Source of the DNA: Paracyclopina nana
Lineage: Eukaryota; Arthropoda; Copepoda; Cyclopoida; Cyclopettidae
Assembly: GCA_019096065.1 (NCBI GenBank)
Contig: JAGUCH010000005.1
Location: 248,001 to 312,000, forward strand
Direction of reading: 5' to 3'
DNA: 64,000 nt
In this document: positions 11,801 through 23,800 of the stretch, piece by piece
Layout of the letters: every line of letters begins with the position of its first letter
How positions within the stretch are numbered: position 1 is the stretch's first letter
The notes under the pieces: model-generated
The model's database searches: none
What the model was told of the DNA's origin: nothing
What the model saw: the letters and a program-made list of their open reading frames with translations, nothing else
Made by a program: the position numbers and the translations under genes

Positions 11801-14800
11801 AAGTAACACATATTTGAATGAAAGTAAAACATAGTTTGCTCTGAAGAAAATTTTAAGCATATCATGAGCACAAAAATTGAACCAGCTTCAAGAATCTTAC
11901 TTTATAAAGCACATCTTAAGCAACCTTTCTGTAGCCCTCTAATTAGAGAAAACAAGTATGATTATCATATTGACTAGTATTTTACAAGTAGACCTCTTTA
12001 CTTAATATAATCAAGTCAGCAAAATGAGCAGCTCCAAAAATTTAAAAGTTAATTTGTCCTGCTTACCAAAATAGCTAGTATTGCTAACTAGGTGAATTTA
12101 TTTTAAAACTTGTTCTAGGTATCGAACAACATCCAATTTTGGTTGCCAGAAGAAGACAGTGAGGATGAGGGAGACCTTTTAAGCACTTTATCTTGTTCTC
12201 ATCTTTTGTCAGCTCAAGATATTTTGCCCTTGGTGATGAATGGAGGTGAAGTCAGCTTGGACCCAGTTCCCAGTGACTCCACTTTGCCAATCTCACCTAT
12301 CTTCATTTGCCCTGCTACTTCCACAGCCAATGAGACAGCTGCCTCAGATGAGCTAGATGATCCTGCAAAAAAGCAAGCCTTTCATGACCTCATTGGAGAG
12401 GATTTGGATGACATTTTGGCTGAGGTGACAACACCAGCCAAGGCAAACAGTAACATCAATGTGGTGGCCACTTTTGAGCTTCCAGATGTCAAAGACCACC
12501 AGTTTGATCATAAAGTTGATCAGCAGGTAATATTTATTTGTATCTTGGCATGGACAGCAGAACAGGGATGTAAAACAGATGAGAGAGGGCTGCACAGTGA
12601 AAAAACTGAAATGAAGTACGCTAAGCCCAGTTTGCAATCATTAATATTAACTAGGGTTTTAAAAGCACTATTTAAAATATATTTTGGAGCCAATTATTAT
12701 AATTGTTACATAACTGGCTTTTATTTAGTTTAAAAGAGTTGCGACACTTGATGAACAATTTTGTTTGTTTTCATGATATTTTGGAGTGTCGTGAAGTTTT
12801 CAGAGGGATGGAACAAATATACATATCCTTTGAGCAACACAAAGTTGTAAACATCTATGAAATAATCAAACTGAGGAATGATTGGAAAATTAAATAAACA
12901 CACTGAATGACAAGCTGTAACAAAGAAAAGGCTCGACAAACAAATATAACCAGTGTACAGCATTGCTCCATTGATGTCATTTGCAGATTTTAGCCACCAG
13001 GAAAAGTGGTGGAAAGGCAAACTTGCTTTTATTGGAGTTGACTTTACATTTATGATCTTCCTGCTTGGTTTTGTTTGCTTTGGAGAGATCTCAGGTGTGT
13101 GTGTGTGTGCAAAACTGACAAGGTCTAATGGGAAAGCCTAGGAAAGGAGAAAAAAAGACCATGAGGAAAATAGGTCAAGACTTCCTTTGCTCAATTTGAA
13201 AGACACATCCAACAAGTTGAATTACATTTTTGAAATTACACAATTCAATTTGAGAACAGCCTTTAATCAAGGCTCTTGGAAAGTCAAACATGGACAGTTT
13301 GGAAAGTTGCATCGAGCATAACCCCCCAAAAAGGAAGGAATGGATATTTGGCTCTTTTTATGGATTGTTGAATACTAAGAGCTTTAGAAAGCACAATGCT
13401 GCTGTCTCCCCACTTCTTTGCAGCCATTCACAATGTCACAAGAGCCAACCATCATATTGTGATATTGGCAAAGCCATCAAATAGAGCTCTCAGAAGCCCC
13501 ATTGTGCATTTGATGATAGAATCAGGCCTAATAAATTTGGTGCACTACTCAAATCTGGCCAGGATTCACTTTAACATAGAGGTTAACTATCTTCATAGGA
13601 ATTGGTGACAACTGGTGACTTGGCTTGGACCTCTCCTTCACCTTCTTCAGTGTGCAGCCAATTGAGTTTTAAGGAGAACTTTGAGCCAGACAATACTAAT
13701 GAAGAAGTGAAGCAAGAAGAGCAGGCTCCAGGCTCCAGTGCAGCCAGGAAAAAGTTGACAGTTATTGCCAGGCACAGGAGGCTAGGTGAAGAATCACTAA
13801 GTAGGCTTAAAGAGGAAGTGAGAAGATATGCCCTGGATCACACTTTTAAAGAGACAGCCAAAAAGTTTGGCATTCACCACTCCACAGTGTCTGGCTGGGT
13901 CAAAGCCAGGGAAAAGGTGGCCCAAAACAGCCTTAGACTCCTCAAAAACAATTCAGGTATGTTCACTACAGTCTGAACCTTGATTGATATGCTTTCGACA
14001 AATTTAGAAATAAAGTAAGCAAACACTTAATTCAAATTGCAAATCATCCAAGCCAAGTTGCTAATGAGCCAAAGTAAACAGCAGCCTTGTTTGAAGTGGT
14101 TCAATAAAAATCAGTGTGCTTAGAACAGCATATTCATCCAACTTTTCTAAATTAAAAGTTTTCAAAGCACATAACTTCACAAGGGAGGAAACTTATTTGG
14201 CAACCAAGTTATTGTGCCAACCTTGTGAAATACTATCTGAAAATCTCCAGCTTCTCTCTCAGCTCTTTGTCTGCAAACTTTTCGCCTAAATAAGGCCAGA
14301 TTAGAGAATCCAATAAAATCATAGCTGAGCTGGCCTCAGAACATTCTGAGTGAAAGCAGGCACACAAACCTAGCAGAAAGTAATCAATGGAATGGCAAAT
14401 TCCCAGAAAAAAAGCCATCAGTTTTTCATTCTCACTGATACCTTAAAATATATGTCTAAGCAGAGACATTATCTTCAATAGCTATAAGAAAATTTTTAGT
14501 GGCATTTCATCTCTCAAAGCAATTTGAATGCTGAATCAAAAATTACTACATTATCATCAAAGATTGTTGAGAGGAAGCTATTGATGCCAAAGTAAGGAAT
14601 CTATGGCATCTTAGCCTGAAAAAATGATATCTTGAACATTTTTTGCAGCCAAACAAAAAAGTTTGCCATTATTGCTAAGCAAGCATGAGTAAAGTAAGTT
14701 TGCTTTCCTTTTTTTCTGATCCTCTAAGGAGAGCCAACAAGTTCTCTTTGGACTGACAAGCAAAAACTCTCACTTTCTTCATAGCAGCAGAAAAACACTA

Positions 14801-17800
14801 GAATCTGTGAAGCTAAGACATTCTCTGTCTAATTAGAAGAGTTGCTTTTGATTCAGGGGCACTGAAAAAACAGGGGAAAAGGGACCCTTTGAACCTTCTT
14901 GTTGCAACAAAGCCATTAATGACAAAGCACTACTCACAATGACATTTTTCAGGCTTCTTTGAAGGATTTGCTGGAGCCACTTCCACAGAAGAAGAAGCAT
15001 CAGCTGCTGCTGTTGCTGAAAAAGCAGATGAAGTGTTTATCTCTTGGCTCAAATCAAACAGAGAATCTGGCATCTCTGTGACTTTGCCAAAGGTCAAAGA
15101 CAAAGTGGCTCAACTCTTTCTCACCTTTGGAACTTCCACCATTGAAAAGACTTGCAAATGGTTCTTGCTCTGGAACAACAGGTAAGCTGAAAATTTTTTT
15201 TTCTAGACCTCTTGAAAAAAATCAAGCTGCTCTAAGTCCTCTTGACAATATTTTGAAAAAACATTGGGCTGCAATTTGGAAAACATGAAGATAAGAAGCC
15301 TAGGCAAAGCTCTTCATTTTGAGCCCCTGGGGAAATCCTATTGTTACATCCTGGCCAAAATTTGCACTACTAGGTACAAGAAGAAGAACAACAACAATAA
15401 TAATAGTAGACATGGAGTGAGGCTCAGAAGAGTAATTGTAGAAAGAAGTGGCCCAACACAGTTATCTCTCTGGAGATGTCATTTGACATGCATATTGCAT
15501 GAAGAAGAAGAAGAACCACACAAAGACCTGTCAAGCACTAAGCCAACACAATCTACATACTTCACAAGGAAAATGTTGTTGTTGTAGCTGCTGCTGCTGT
15601 GGTTTGGCTGAGAGGGGAAAACCAAAATCAACATTTGCTACTTAAAAAAAAATTGCCAAAATACTTTTTACTTCACCCAAGCAGAAAATTGGGTTTGGAT
15701 GAAAGACAATTTTTTCCCATAAGACTTTTTTTAAGTTTCTGAGCTTTGAAATGAGCTGATTTAAAAAAGAAAAGTGCAGGAGATATATACAGGGATAAGA
15801 TAGTGACAAATAAATGGAGCCCTTTTTCTCCCTGTTATTTACTTAATGCTTGCCAGGCTGAAGAGTGGATGTGTGGGTTGGTGGTAGGAGAAACAACCAT
15901 TATTTGAAGCTGGTGTAGTTAAGTTTAGCACTTGAGAAAACATCAACTTGATTGCAGATTGAATGGAGAGCTATCAAGGCTAGTGTGAGAATAGCAAGGA
16001 GTTTTACTGAGAAAAAGAAGGGAAGCAAAAAAGACGATACTTTCCCCTAGTTGGCAACAAGTTTTTCTTATTACCAACTTGCACCAGTTTTCAAGCATTG
16101 AGTAAGCATATTGTGTCACCTGCATGATTCATTAGCTTTTAGTAGGTAGTAGTAACCAAATTATGTACCACTGCCAGAGTGCATTATAGTAAATTTATTG
16201 ATTGGAGCCTTGTTTCCCCTCCTGAAATTCATGTTTAAAAGACTAATCGCTTAAAGAAGCATATACTAGTTGAAAGCCTCAAGGCTGTAGGCCTTTTGTA
16301 GGTTTTGCATATTGTAAGATAGCTGTAAATCAAAGTCTTTTTAAGGCTCGAACAAAAGAAAGGTCCAAATGTATGCATAATGGACAGACACAGTTCAGTG
16401 ATTAAATCCATAATGGAGCACAATTAGGGCCAAAGTTGGGAGAGCCTAGAAAAAAGGTTCAAGATCTTTTTTGGGTTTAACTCCTCAGTGAAATTGCTGG
16501 CAAGTTTAGTCATGTCAGCTCTTGGCCTTAACATAATAAAGAATGGCCCAAAATCTCTGTAGGACCTGAGGCTTCTTCCTTTTGCAAGTTGATAATAGAG
16601 AGTGCAAAAATGCCAATGCACTTTGCTGGCTGCTGCTTCTCTGGGATCAACCAGCCAGAAAGGCAAGCTTAACAGACAGGTAGGTCTACATTTGTACAGA
16701 AATTGCTTTCAAAACACTAGCAGAGCTGGCCAAGGCTGAAAATCAAATACCAAGGGGTCTTATCTATACTTTTAACCTGAAATGAAACCATACTAATTAT
16801 TTTTTGCTTGGAGAACATGCTTTTTTTAGCTCTTGATTGAGTTTGCAGGTTTTTTTCCAGTTTTTAGGTTCTTTTTACTCTTTATAGAGGAGAGCTGGGA
16901 TTTTGGGAGCAACCTCAAGAAGGACTACAACAAGCTTTTAGATGCATAAATCTCTCTTCTTCTTCCATGAGTTCACAGTTGTCTGACCTGGAAGCAGCAG
17001 CAGCAGAAAAAAACTTTTTCTTTTGCATAATGGCCTCAAGTTTGGTTAGAAGGTGGACCTCAATTTAAGAAAGCATATGGAATGATCTTAAGACCCCAAA
17101 AAACTTCAACCTTCTTTTTGTATTTGGAAGCAAAAATAATATCTTATTTAGCTGCCTTGTGGGCAGAAAGAAGTAGTAGCAAGCCTTTTAAAGCGAAAAC
17201 AAGAAGCCATTAGCATCAAATCCTACCCTTAGCCCTCCTTGAGCTAACCAAAAACAAATGCACATTCTGCAGCCTAGATTACACAACAAATAAATGAATA
17301 TCAAGGACTCCACAAGATAAGCCCTCTTGCTGGTGAGATAAAAGCTACACATTGAGGTTACAATGCCTGCCTGAAAGTAGAAATTTGCATTATCAACTCA
17401 AGTTTAAAGCAATACCTGTCTTCTTTGAGACTTATTTAAAGATAATTAAGTCATCTTCTCTGATCTTAAATTTTTTTTCTTCATTAAGAGTATTTTTTCT
17501 GCCAAGTCAATTTTCAATCCATTTGGAGTCTTGAAACCTATTTTTAAGTAGTACCTTATTGAGGCTTTTGGCATTTGGAGCTATTTCTTGTCAAATATTT
17601 TTTTTCTGTGTCCTAAAGGGTTACAATCAATATCCTTTGTGGCTTTTTACATCATCTCACACAAATCCTTGACCTGAAAGGGAGATAGGCTGGCATGGCC
17701 CAAAGTTGAAAGTATCTCTGAGCCCCCAGAGATAACTTGTGAGCCATAAAGATGTGAAGCACTTGAAATTGATTCCTCTCCTATGGAAAATAAAGAGGCT

Positions 17801-20800
17801 GCCATTTTATGTGAGCCAATCAGAGCCATGTCAGTTTTATGCCCCTCCATTTTATGAGTTAGTAGCATGGATGTGATAAGCTTACCTTGCTGAAGATAAC
17901 AAATGATGCTCCCCCTTTTTACAGGGATTAAAGACACTGAAGGATTAAAGACTCCTCTCACTCCTATAGGAAAATGAATCAAGCTTTCTAATGAATATTT
18001 TAGAAAGCCATCTCACCTTGGAAAAAAATAGCCTTTCTCAGATGGCAATTAAGGCATTTCAAAATGAGATCAGCTTACAAAATCAGTTAAGCATTATATT
18101 TAAAGAGTTTCAAACATTGTCCTAACTCAACATGATTCAGAATTCTGTATTAGGAAAACGCACTAATTAGAAAGCATTTGTTTCAAATGAGTGTTATTTT
18201 CTACTTTAACTTTGAAAATGTTTTTTTAAAATTACCTTCCAAAAATAAGGTTGAAACATCTAAAATTAAGCTTTTCTTTGAAAAAATCATCATTAACTGT
18301 TTTGTAGGAAACTTAAAATATGATCAAAAAGGCTTTTGCAGGCAAGTTTGAAGGAAATACATTTTTGGTATTTTAGGCATGTAACCGTGGTAGTAAAAGG
18401 TGCACCTGTTGTCTTTTCACTTTCATAGTCCCTAGGGAAATGTCAAGGGAAGAAAAAGGGGCTGAAGTTCTGAGAAAAAAGTTGCTGTTTGAGCTGTAGA
18501 CAACAACAATTGATCCAAGTAAAGGAAGAAGAGGAAATTAGCATACACAAAAATGACCACCACTTTTTTTACAACTCTTATTTTCCCCAAGAAAGATGAT
18601 GATGTAATAATTATGTGAGCCCGCAGGAAAAGTGGAGATAAATTGACCAGCATGACATCATTATTGCACTGTAACAAATTGTTACCCAAGCCCAGAAATT
18701 CAGTCCAGGGAGAATTTATTGATTTTCTCCTCCTCCAAATGATCTTAATTTGAGAAAGGCTTACCTAGAAAAAAAGCAATGGAGCCCTTATGGAATAAAT
18801 TCATGGAATAAGATACCCTTAACATTAAGAAAACAATGCCTCTTTCTCAAAAAAAAAAAACCAATCCTAATTCCCTAATTCTGACAAAAAGGCCTCATTC
18901 AAACAAAAACTTACCCCCAATGCCTCATTCATGCAAAAAGGCAACTTGCTTTCAAAAACATACCCCCGATGCCTCATTGTCACAGAAAGGCATCTTTCTA
19001 ACAAAAACTTACCCATAAGCTTGTTATCATAAACATTTCTATAAGGTAAGCAAGGCACATATCTCAGCATCTACTCGTCTGATTGGAACCAAATTTGGAT
19101 GAATTCATAAGGACGTATTGAAGAATCTTCATGCCAATTTTCATCCGGATTGGAGGACGTTGAGGCCGCCTTACTGAAAGTGAGGCAAATCAGAAAAGCA
19201 AAGGAAAAAAATCAGCCACCTCCTTAGAGTTCTCCGATCCAGGTGAAAATTGGCATGAAGATAAGATTCTTCAATATGCTCTTATAAATCCCTCCAAATT
19301 TGGTTCCAATCGGCTCAATACTTACTAAGCTATGAGCTTCCAAAGTGCCTTGCTTTGCTTACCGCCTGCCTTACTGAGTTTTATGAGAACAAGCTATAAT
19401 CCCTCATCCTGACAAAAATGCCTCTTTTTCACAAACACATACCCCCAATGCCTCATTGTCATAGAAAGGCCTCTTCCTCACAAAAACAAGCCCATAATCC
19501 CTCATTATGACAAAAAGGCCTCTTTCTAACAAAAACCCAATGCCTCATTCATACAAAAAAGGTATCATTCTTTCAAAAACATACCCCCGATAACTCATTC
19601 TTTCAGAAAGGCCTCTTTCTAACAAAAACTTACCCATAATCCCTCATTCTGACAAAAAGGTCTCTTTCAAATGAAAACTTGCCCCCAATGCCTCATTCAT
19701 GCAAAAAGGCATCTTGCTTTCAAAAACATACCCCCCATGCCTCATACTTACAGAAAGGACTCTTCTTAACAAAAACATGCCCATAATCCCAGATTCTGAC
19801 AAAAACACCTCTTTCAAACGAAAACTTACCCTTGCCTCATTCATGCAAAAAGGCATCTTACTTTCAAAAACATGCCCCCCATGCCTCATTGTCATAGAAA
19901 GGGCTCTTCCTAGCAAAAACATGCCCATAATCCCTCATTCAGCCAAAAACGCCTCTTTTTCACAAACACATACCCCCAATGCCTCTTGTTGACAAAGGAG
20001 CCAACAAATAGTACATATTTTTGAGCTCTAAATTACTTGAAAGACAATTGTTTTTCAGGCGAGAAGAGAAGCAATATGTGGAGGGGATGGAGGATGAGGA
20101 GTTTTCCCGGCGGGAAACCCCCAATTTGGCCTACCCGCCCGCCTTCAAGCTGGAAGTGGCGCTGCACGCCAAAAAGTACAGCCAGTACGCGGCGGCCAAA
20201 ATTTTCAGCGTTGCCAGACGCCGGATCTTTGACTGGATGCGGCAAGTGCCCAAATTGCAGGATCTCATCGCCAAAGGACACATGAAGAAAATGACTGGGC
20301 GAGGCCCGAAAAACAGGGACATTGACCAAGCTCTTTTCGATTGGTACAGCCAAAGAAGAGCAGCGGGAGAAAGACCAAGATCATGCGAAGTAAGACTCCA
20401 CAGTGGATTATTTAGGCCGCATCCAAAAAAATATAAAACACTTGAATTTTTAAAAATGGTATTTTAAGTATATTTTCTAGGTTACTTTATTATGTGATTG
20501 CATGCGAGCAAAATTCATGAATATTCCACAGTGGATTTTTTCGGCCGCATCCAAAATAAATAAAAACCTGGAATTTTTAAAAATGGTGGGGATATTTTAA
20601 GTATATTTTCTAGGTTATTTTATTAAGTGATTGCATGCGAGTAAAATTCATGAAAATTCCACAGTGGATTATTTCGGCCGCATCAAGAAAAAACAACCGG
20701 AACTTTTAAATGGTGGGGTTATTTTAAGTATATTTTCTAGGTTACTTCATTAAATGGTTGTATGCGAGTAAAATTCATGAAAATTCCACAGTGGATTATT

Positions 20801-23800
20801 CAAGAATGTGGTTCGCTTACTTTAATATTTAGCAAAAGTTGGGCGAAATTTCCACAGTGGATTATCATTTGAAATTCTAACATTTCGCATTTATCCCATC
20901 AGCCACAGTGGATTATTGAACAGCTTAAGGCCCGCGTTAAAAAATGAGGGCACATTGAAAATGAGGGCCCATTGGAAAATTTAATCAGAATTTTTTTAAT
21001 AATAATTTTGTCAATTCGACTGGATTCAAAAATGAGGCTAAATAATCCACAGTGGTTCATCAAAGAGGATATTTTTAATTTTTAAATTCAAGGCAAAAGT
21101 GCAGTTTTTTACACTAAAAAAGTGTATTTATATGAATTATAGACGATAAGAGGGAAGCTCAAGGAGAAACCATTTACCATTGTTGCGGCATGAAAGATAG
21201 CAATTTTCCATTGTGGATGTGAGAGTTTTTGGCTTTTCTGGACGTTGCGCGGAAAAAATGATCTTCCATCTTTCAATTGTGGCACAAAAAGGAGAAACTA
21301 CTATTAATACTAGAAATACTATTTAACTAGGAAATGGAAAAAGTGCCCCAAATTATCCATTTTCCAGAATTTCATAAAACCAAAAATTCATGAAAAAAAG
21401 GGAAATATCTGACTTTTGCTAATAAATAACTAGGTGTTCAAGTGCGGAAATAATTGGAAAAAGTCTCTGATAATTTGAGCAGGCGTCTAAAATAACATTA
21501 AAACCTTTTGAAATTAGGACTCTCCTATAAAATGAACGTCTTAGCTTATAATAACAGCTGGGCGTCCGAGGCGGCGCTCCACGCACCTCGCCGCCTAGGA
21601 TGATTCGAGCGAGCGCGTACAACAGCCAAACAGTCCATAAAACCTCTAAAAATTGCCTCAAACTCAAGCAGAAAACCACCCATAACACTTAACAAATAAA
21701 AGCAAGTAGATTTACATGAAAATCTCTTCAATATGCTTCGCCGCCTCCGCGGGTCTGGTCGCTCCGCTCTCTTCACAACAATGATTAGAACGCTGTGGTT
21801 TTTCAGGTTCAATCGAGGGCTCGGGAGATTTACTGCGCTCGAGGCTACACCGATATGAAATGCTCCTACGGTTGGTTCAAAAGGTGGTCACAAAGGTTCC
21901 ACATTCAGCTGAGATACTCGTATGATGATGAGCTTTTGGAGTGGATCTTGGCCAAATTCGATGCCAACGCGCCGGTCAACCACCATGACTTGCAAAATCA
22001 CGGCCTGAGTCTGGTCAGAAAGGAAGATCCCCACTTCAAGGCTTCATCTGGTTGGGCACTAAGGTATTGCTTATTTTCTGGTGGGGAATTTTGAAAAGCA
22101 GCTGAGTACTGAATTGACAAGCAGGAAAACCTCTCTAAATTCAGATACTCAGTGATATAGATGCAATAAAAACAAGGGGCGATTTTTATTCTAGACAACT
22201 ATGGTTTTTTTGTTAGACAAAAATTGGTACAAACATGACCCTTGGGACTACAAGGAATACAATTCTAGACTTGTAATATCTGGACAAGAGCCAGTAAAAT
22301 GTGCCTTTGTACTTTTGTACTTTCTGCTATAAGAGTCATTTTCTAGTCCCCAGTCTGCAAAAATAATTGTTTAATAAAGTCGCTGACCCGGAAAAAGTAA
22401 AAGTCACTTAGTAGGAAAGTCACATTTTAAAAAAAATACATATGGTCCCACTACAATTGATCTTTAATATCTATAATAATAGCTTTCTTAGAAATTAAGT
22501 GTCTAAAGCGATAAAAAGTGAAAGTAACTTTATTTGATAAATAACTGTCGAGGAAAGTCACTTAAAGTTAACCACTACATTGTTTAGGAAATATACTTGT
22601 AGAAACGTCCTTCAATTGAAATATCACTCACTTGGTAAGTCAGCATCTAGGATTATCAAGAAGACAGAAAAGTCACTGTGTTTGAAAGTCACTGGCAGTG
22701 AAAGTCACAGACTTGGAAAGCAGTTGTGTATTAAAGTCACAGAATGGGATAGGCAGTGTCTATATTAGTCACTGACTAGGAAAGTCGGTGTCTAAGAAAG
22801 TCACAAAATCCACTAAATAGGAAAGTCTTACCTCGTTGAAAGTCATTCTCAGCAAAAATCACTAACAGTGAAAGTCACGAACGGTGAAAGTCACGAACGG
22901 TGAAAGTCACGAACGGTGAAAGTCATGAACGGTGAAAGTCACTACACCACTTTATGTCACAAACCAGGAAATTCACCATAAATAAAAGTCAAAATCAAGT
23001 ATAGGGATTATCTATGACTCTCTCTCTACTAAAGTCATTGTCAATGAGATCCAATGCCAAAGAAAGTCACTGTCAAGAAAAGTCACTGCCTATGAAAGTC
23101 ATTGCCTATGAAAGTCACTATCTATGAAATTCACTGTCCATGAAAGTCATTATCCATGAAAGTCTTTTCTTATAAAAGTTACTGACTATGAAAGTCACTG
23201 ACTAGGAAAATAGCTGTCTAAGATCCTCACTTTCTAGAAAAGCCTATAATAGCCTATGTAAGTCAGCAAAAATAACTTTCTTTGACAAGTCACTGCCAAT
23301 TTCATTAAGTCAAGGAAAGGCATATTCTAATAATAAAGTCACATTTGATGAAAGTCACTATCGGTGAATATCACCTTCAATGAAAGTCACTATTTATGAA
23401 AGTCACCTTCAATGAAAGTCACTATCAGCAAAAATCACTATCTATGAAAGTCAATATAAGCAAAAATCACAATCCATGAAAGTCACTATCCATGAATAAC
23501 ACTATCTATGAAAAAAAGTCACTATTGATGAAAGTCACTATTGATGAAAGTCACTATTGATGAAAGTCACTATCGATGAAAGTCACTATTGATGAAAGTC
23601 ACCATCAACAAAAGTCACTATTGATGAAAGTCACTATCAGAGAAAAGTCACTATTGATGAAAGTAACTATTGATGAAAGTCACCATTCAACAAAAGTCAC
23701 TATTGATGAAAGTCACCATCTGTGAAAGTCACTATCAGAGAAAATCACCATTGATGAAAGTCACAGTCAATGAAAATGACTTAAAGTCACTTTTTGTGAC

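Noticed and set aside
18836..19992. Paired frames on both strands (SLSQKG.., RHGGYVFESKMPFCMNEA)
   Set aside because: They arise from the ~55-60-bp tandem array in intron 6 of the pogo-like gene.
22380..23795. CRISPR-like array of regularly spaced repeats
   Set aside because: Repeats are short, imperfect and contiguous in a eukaryotic intron with no unique spacers or cas genes.
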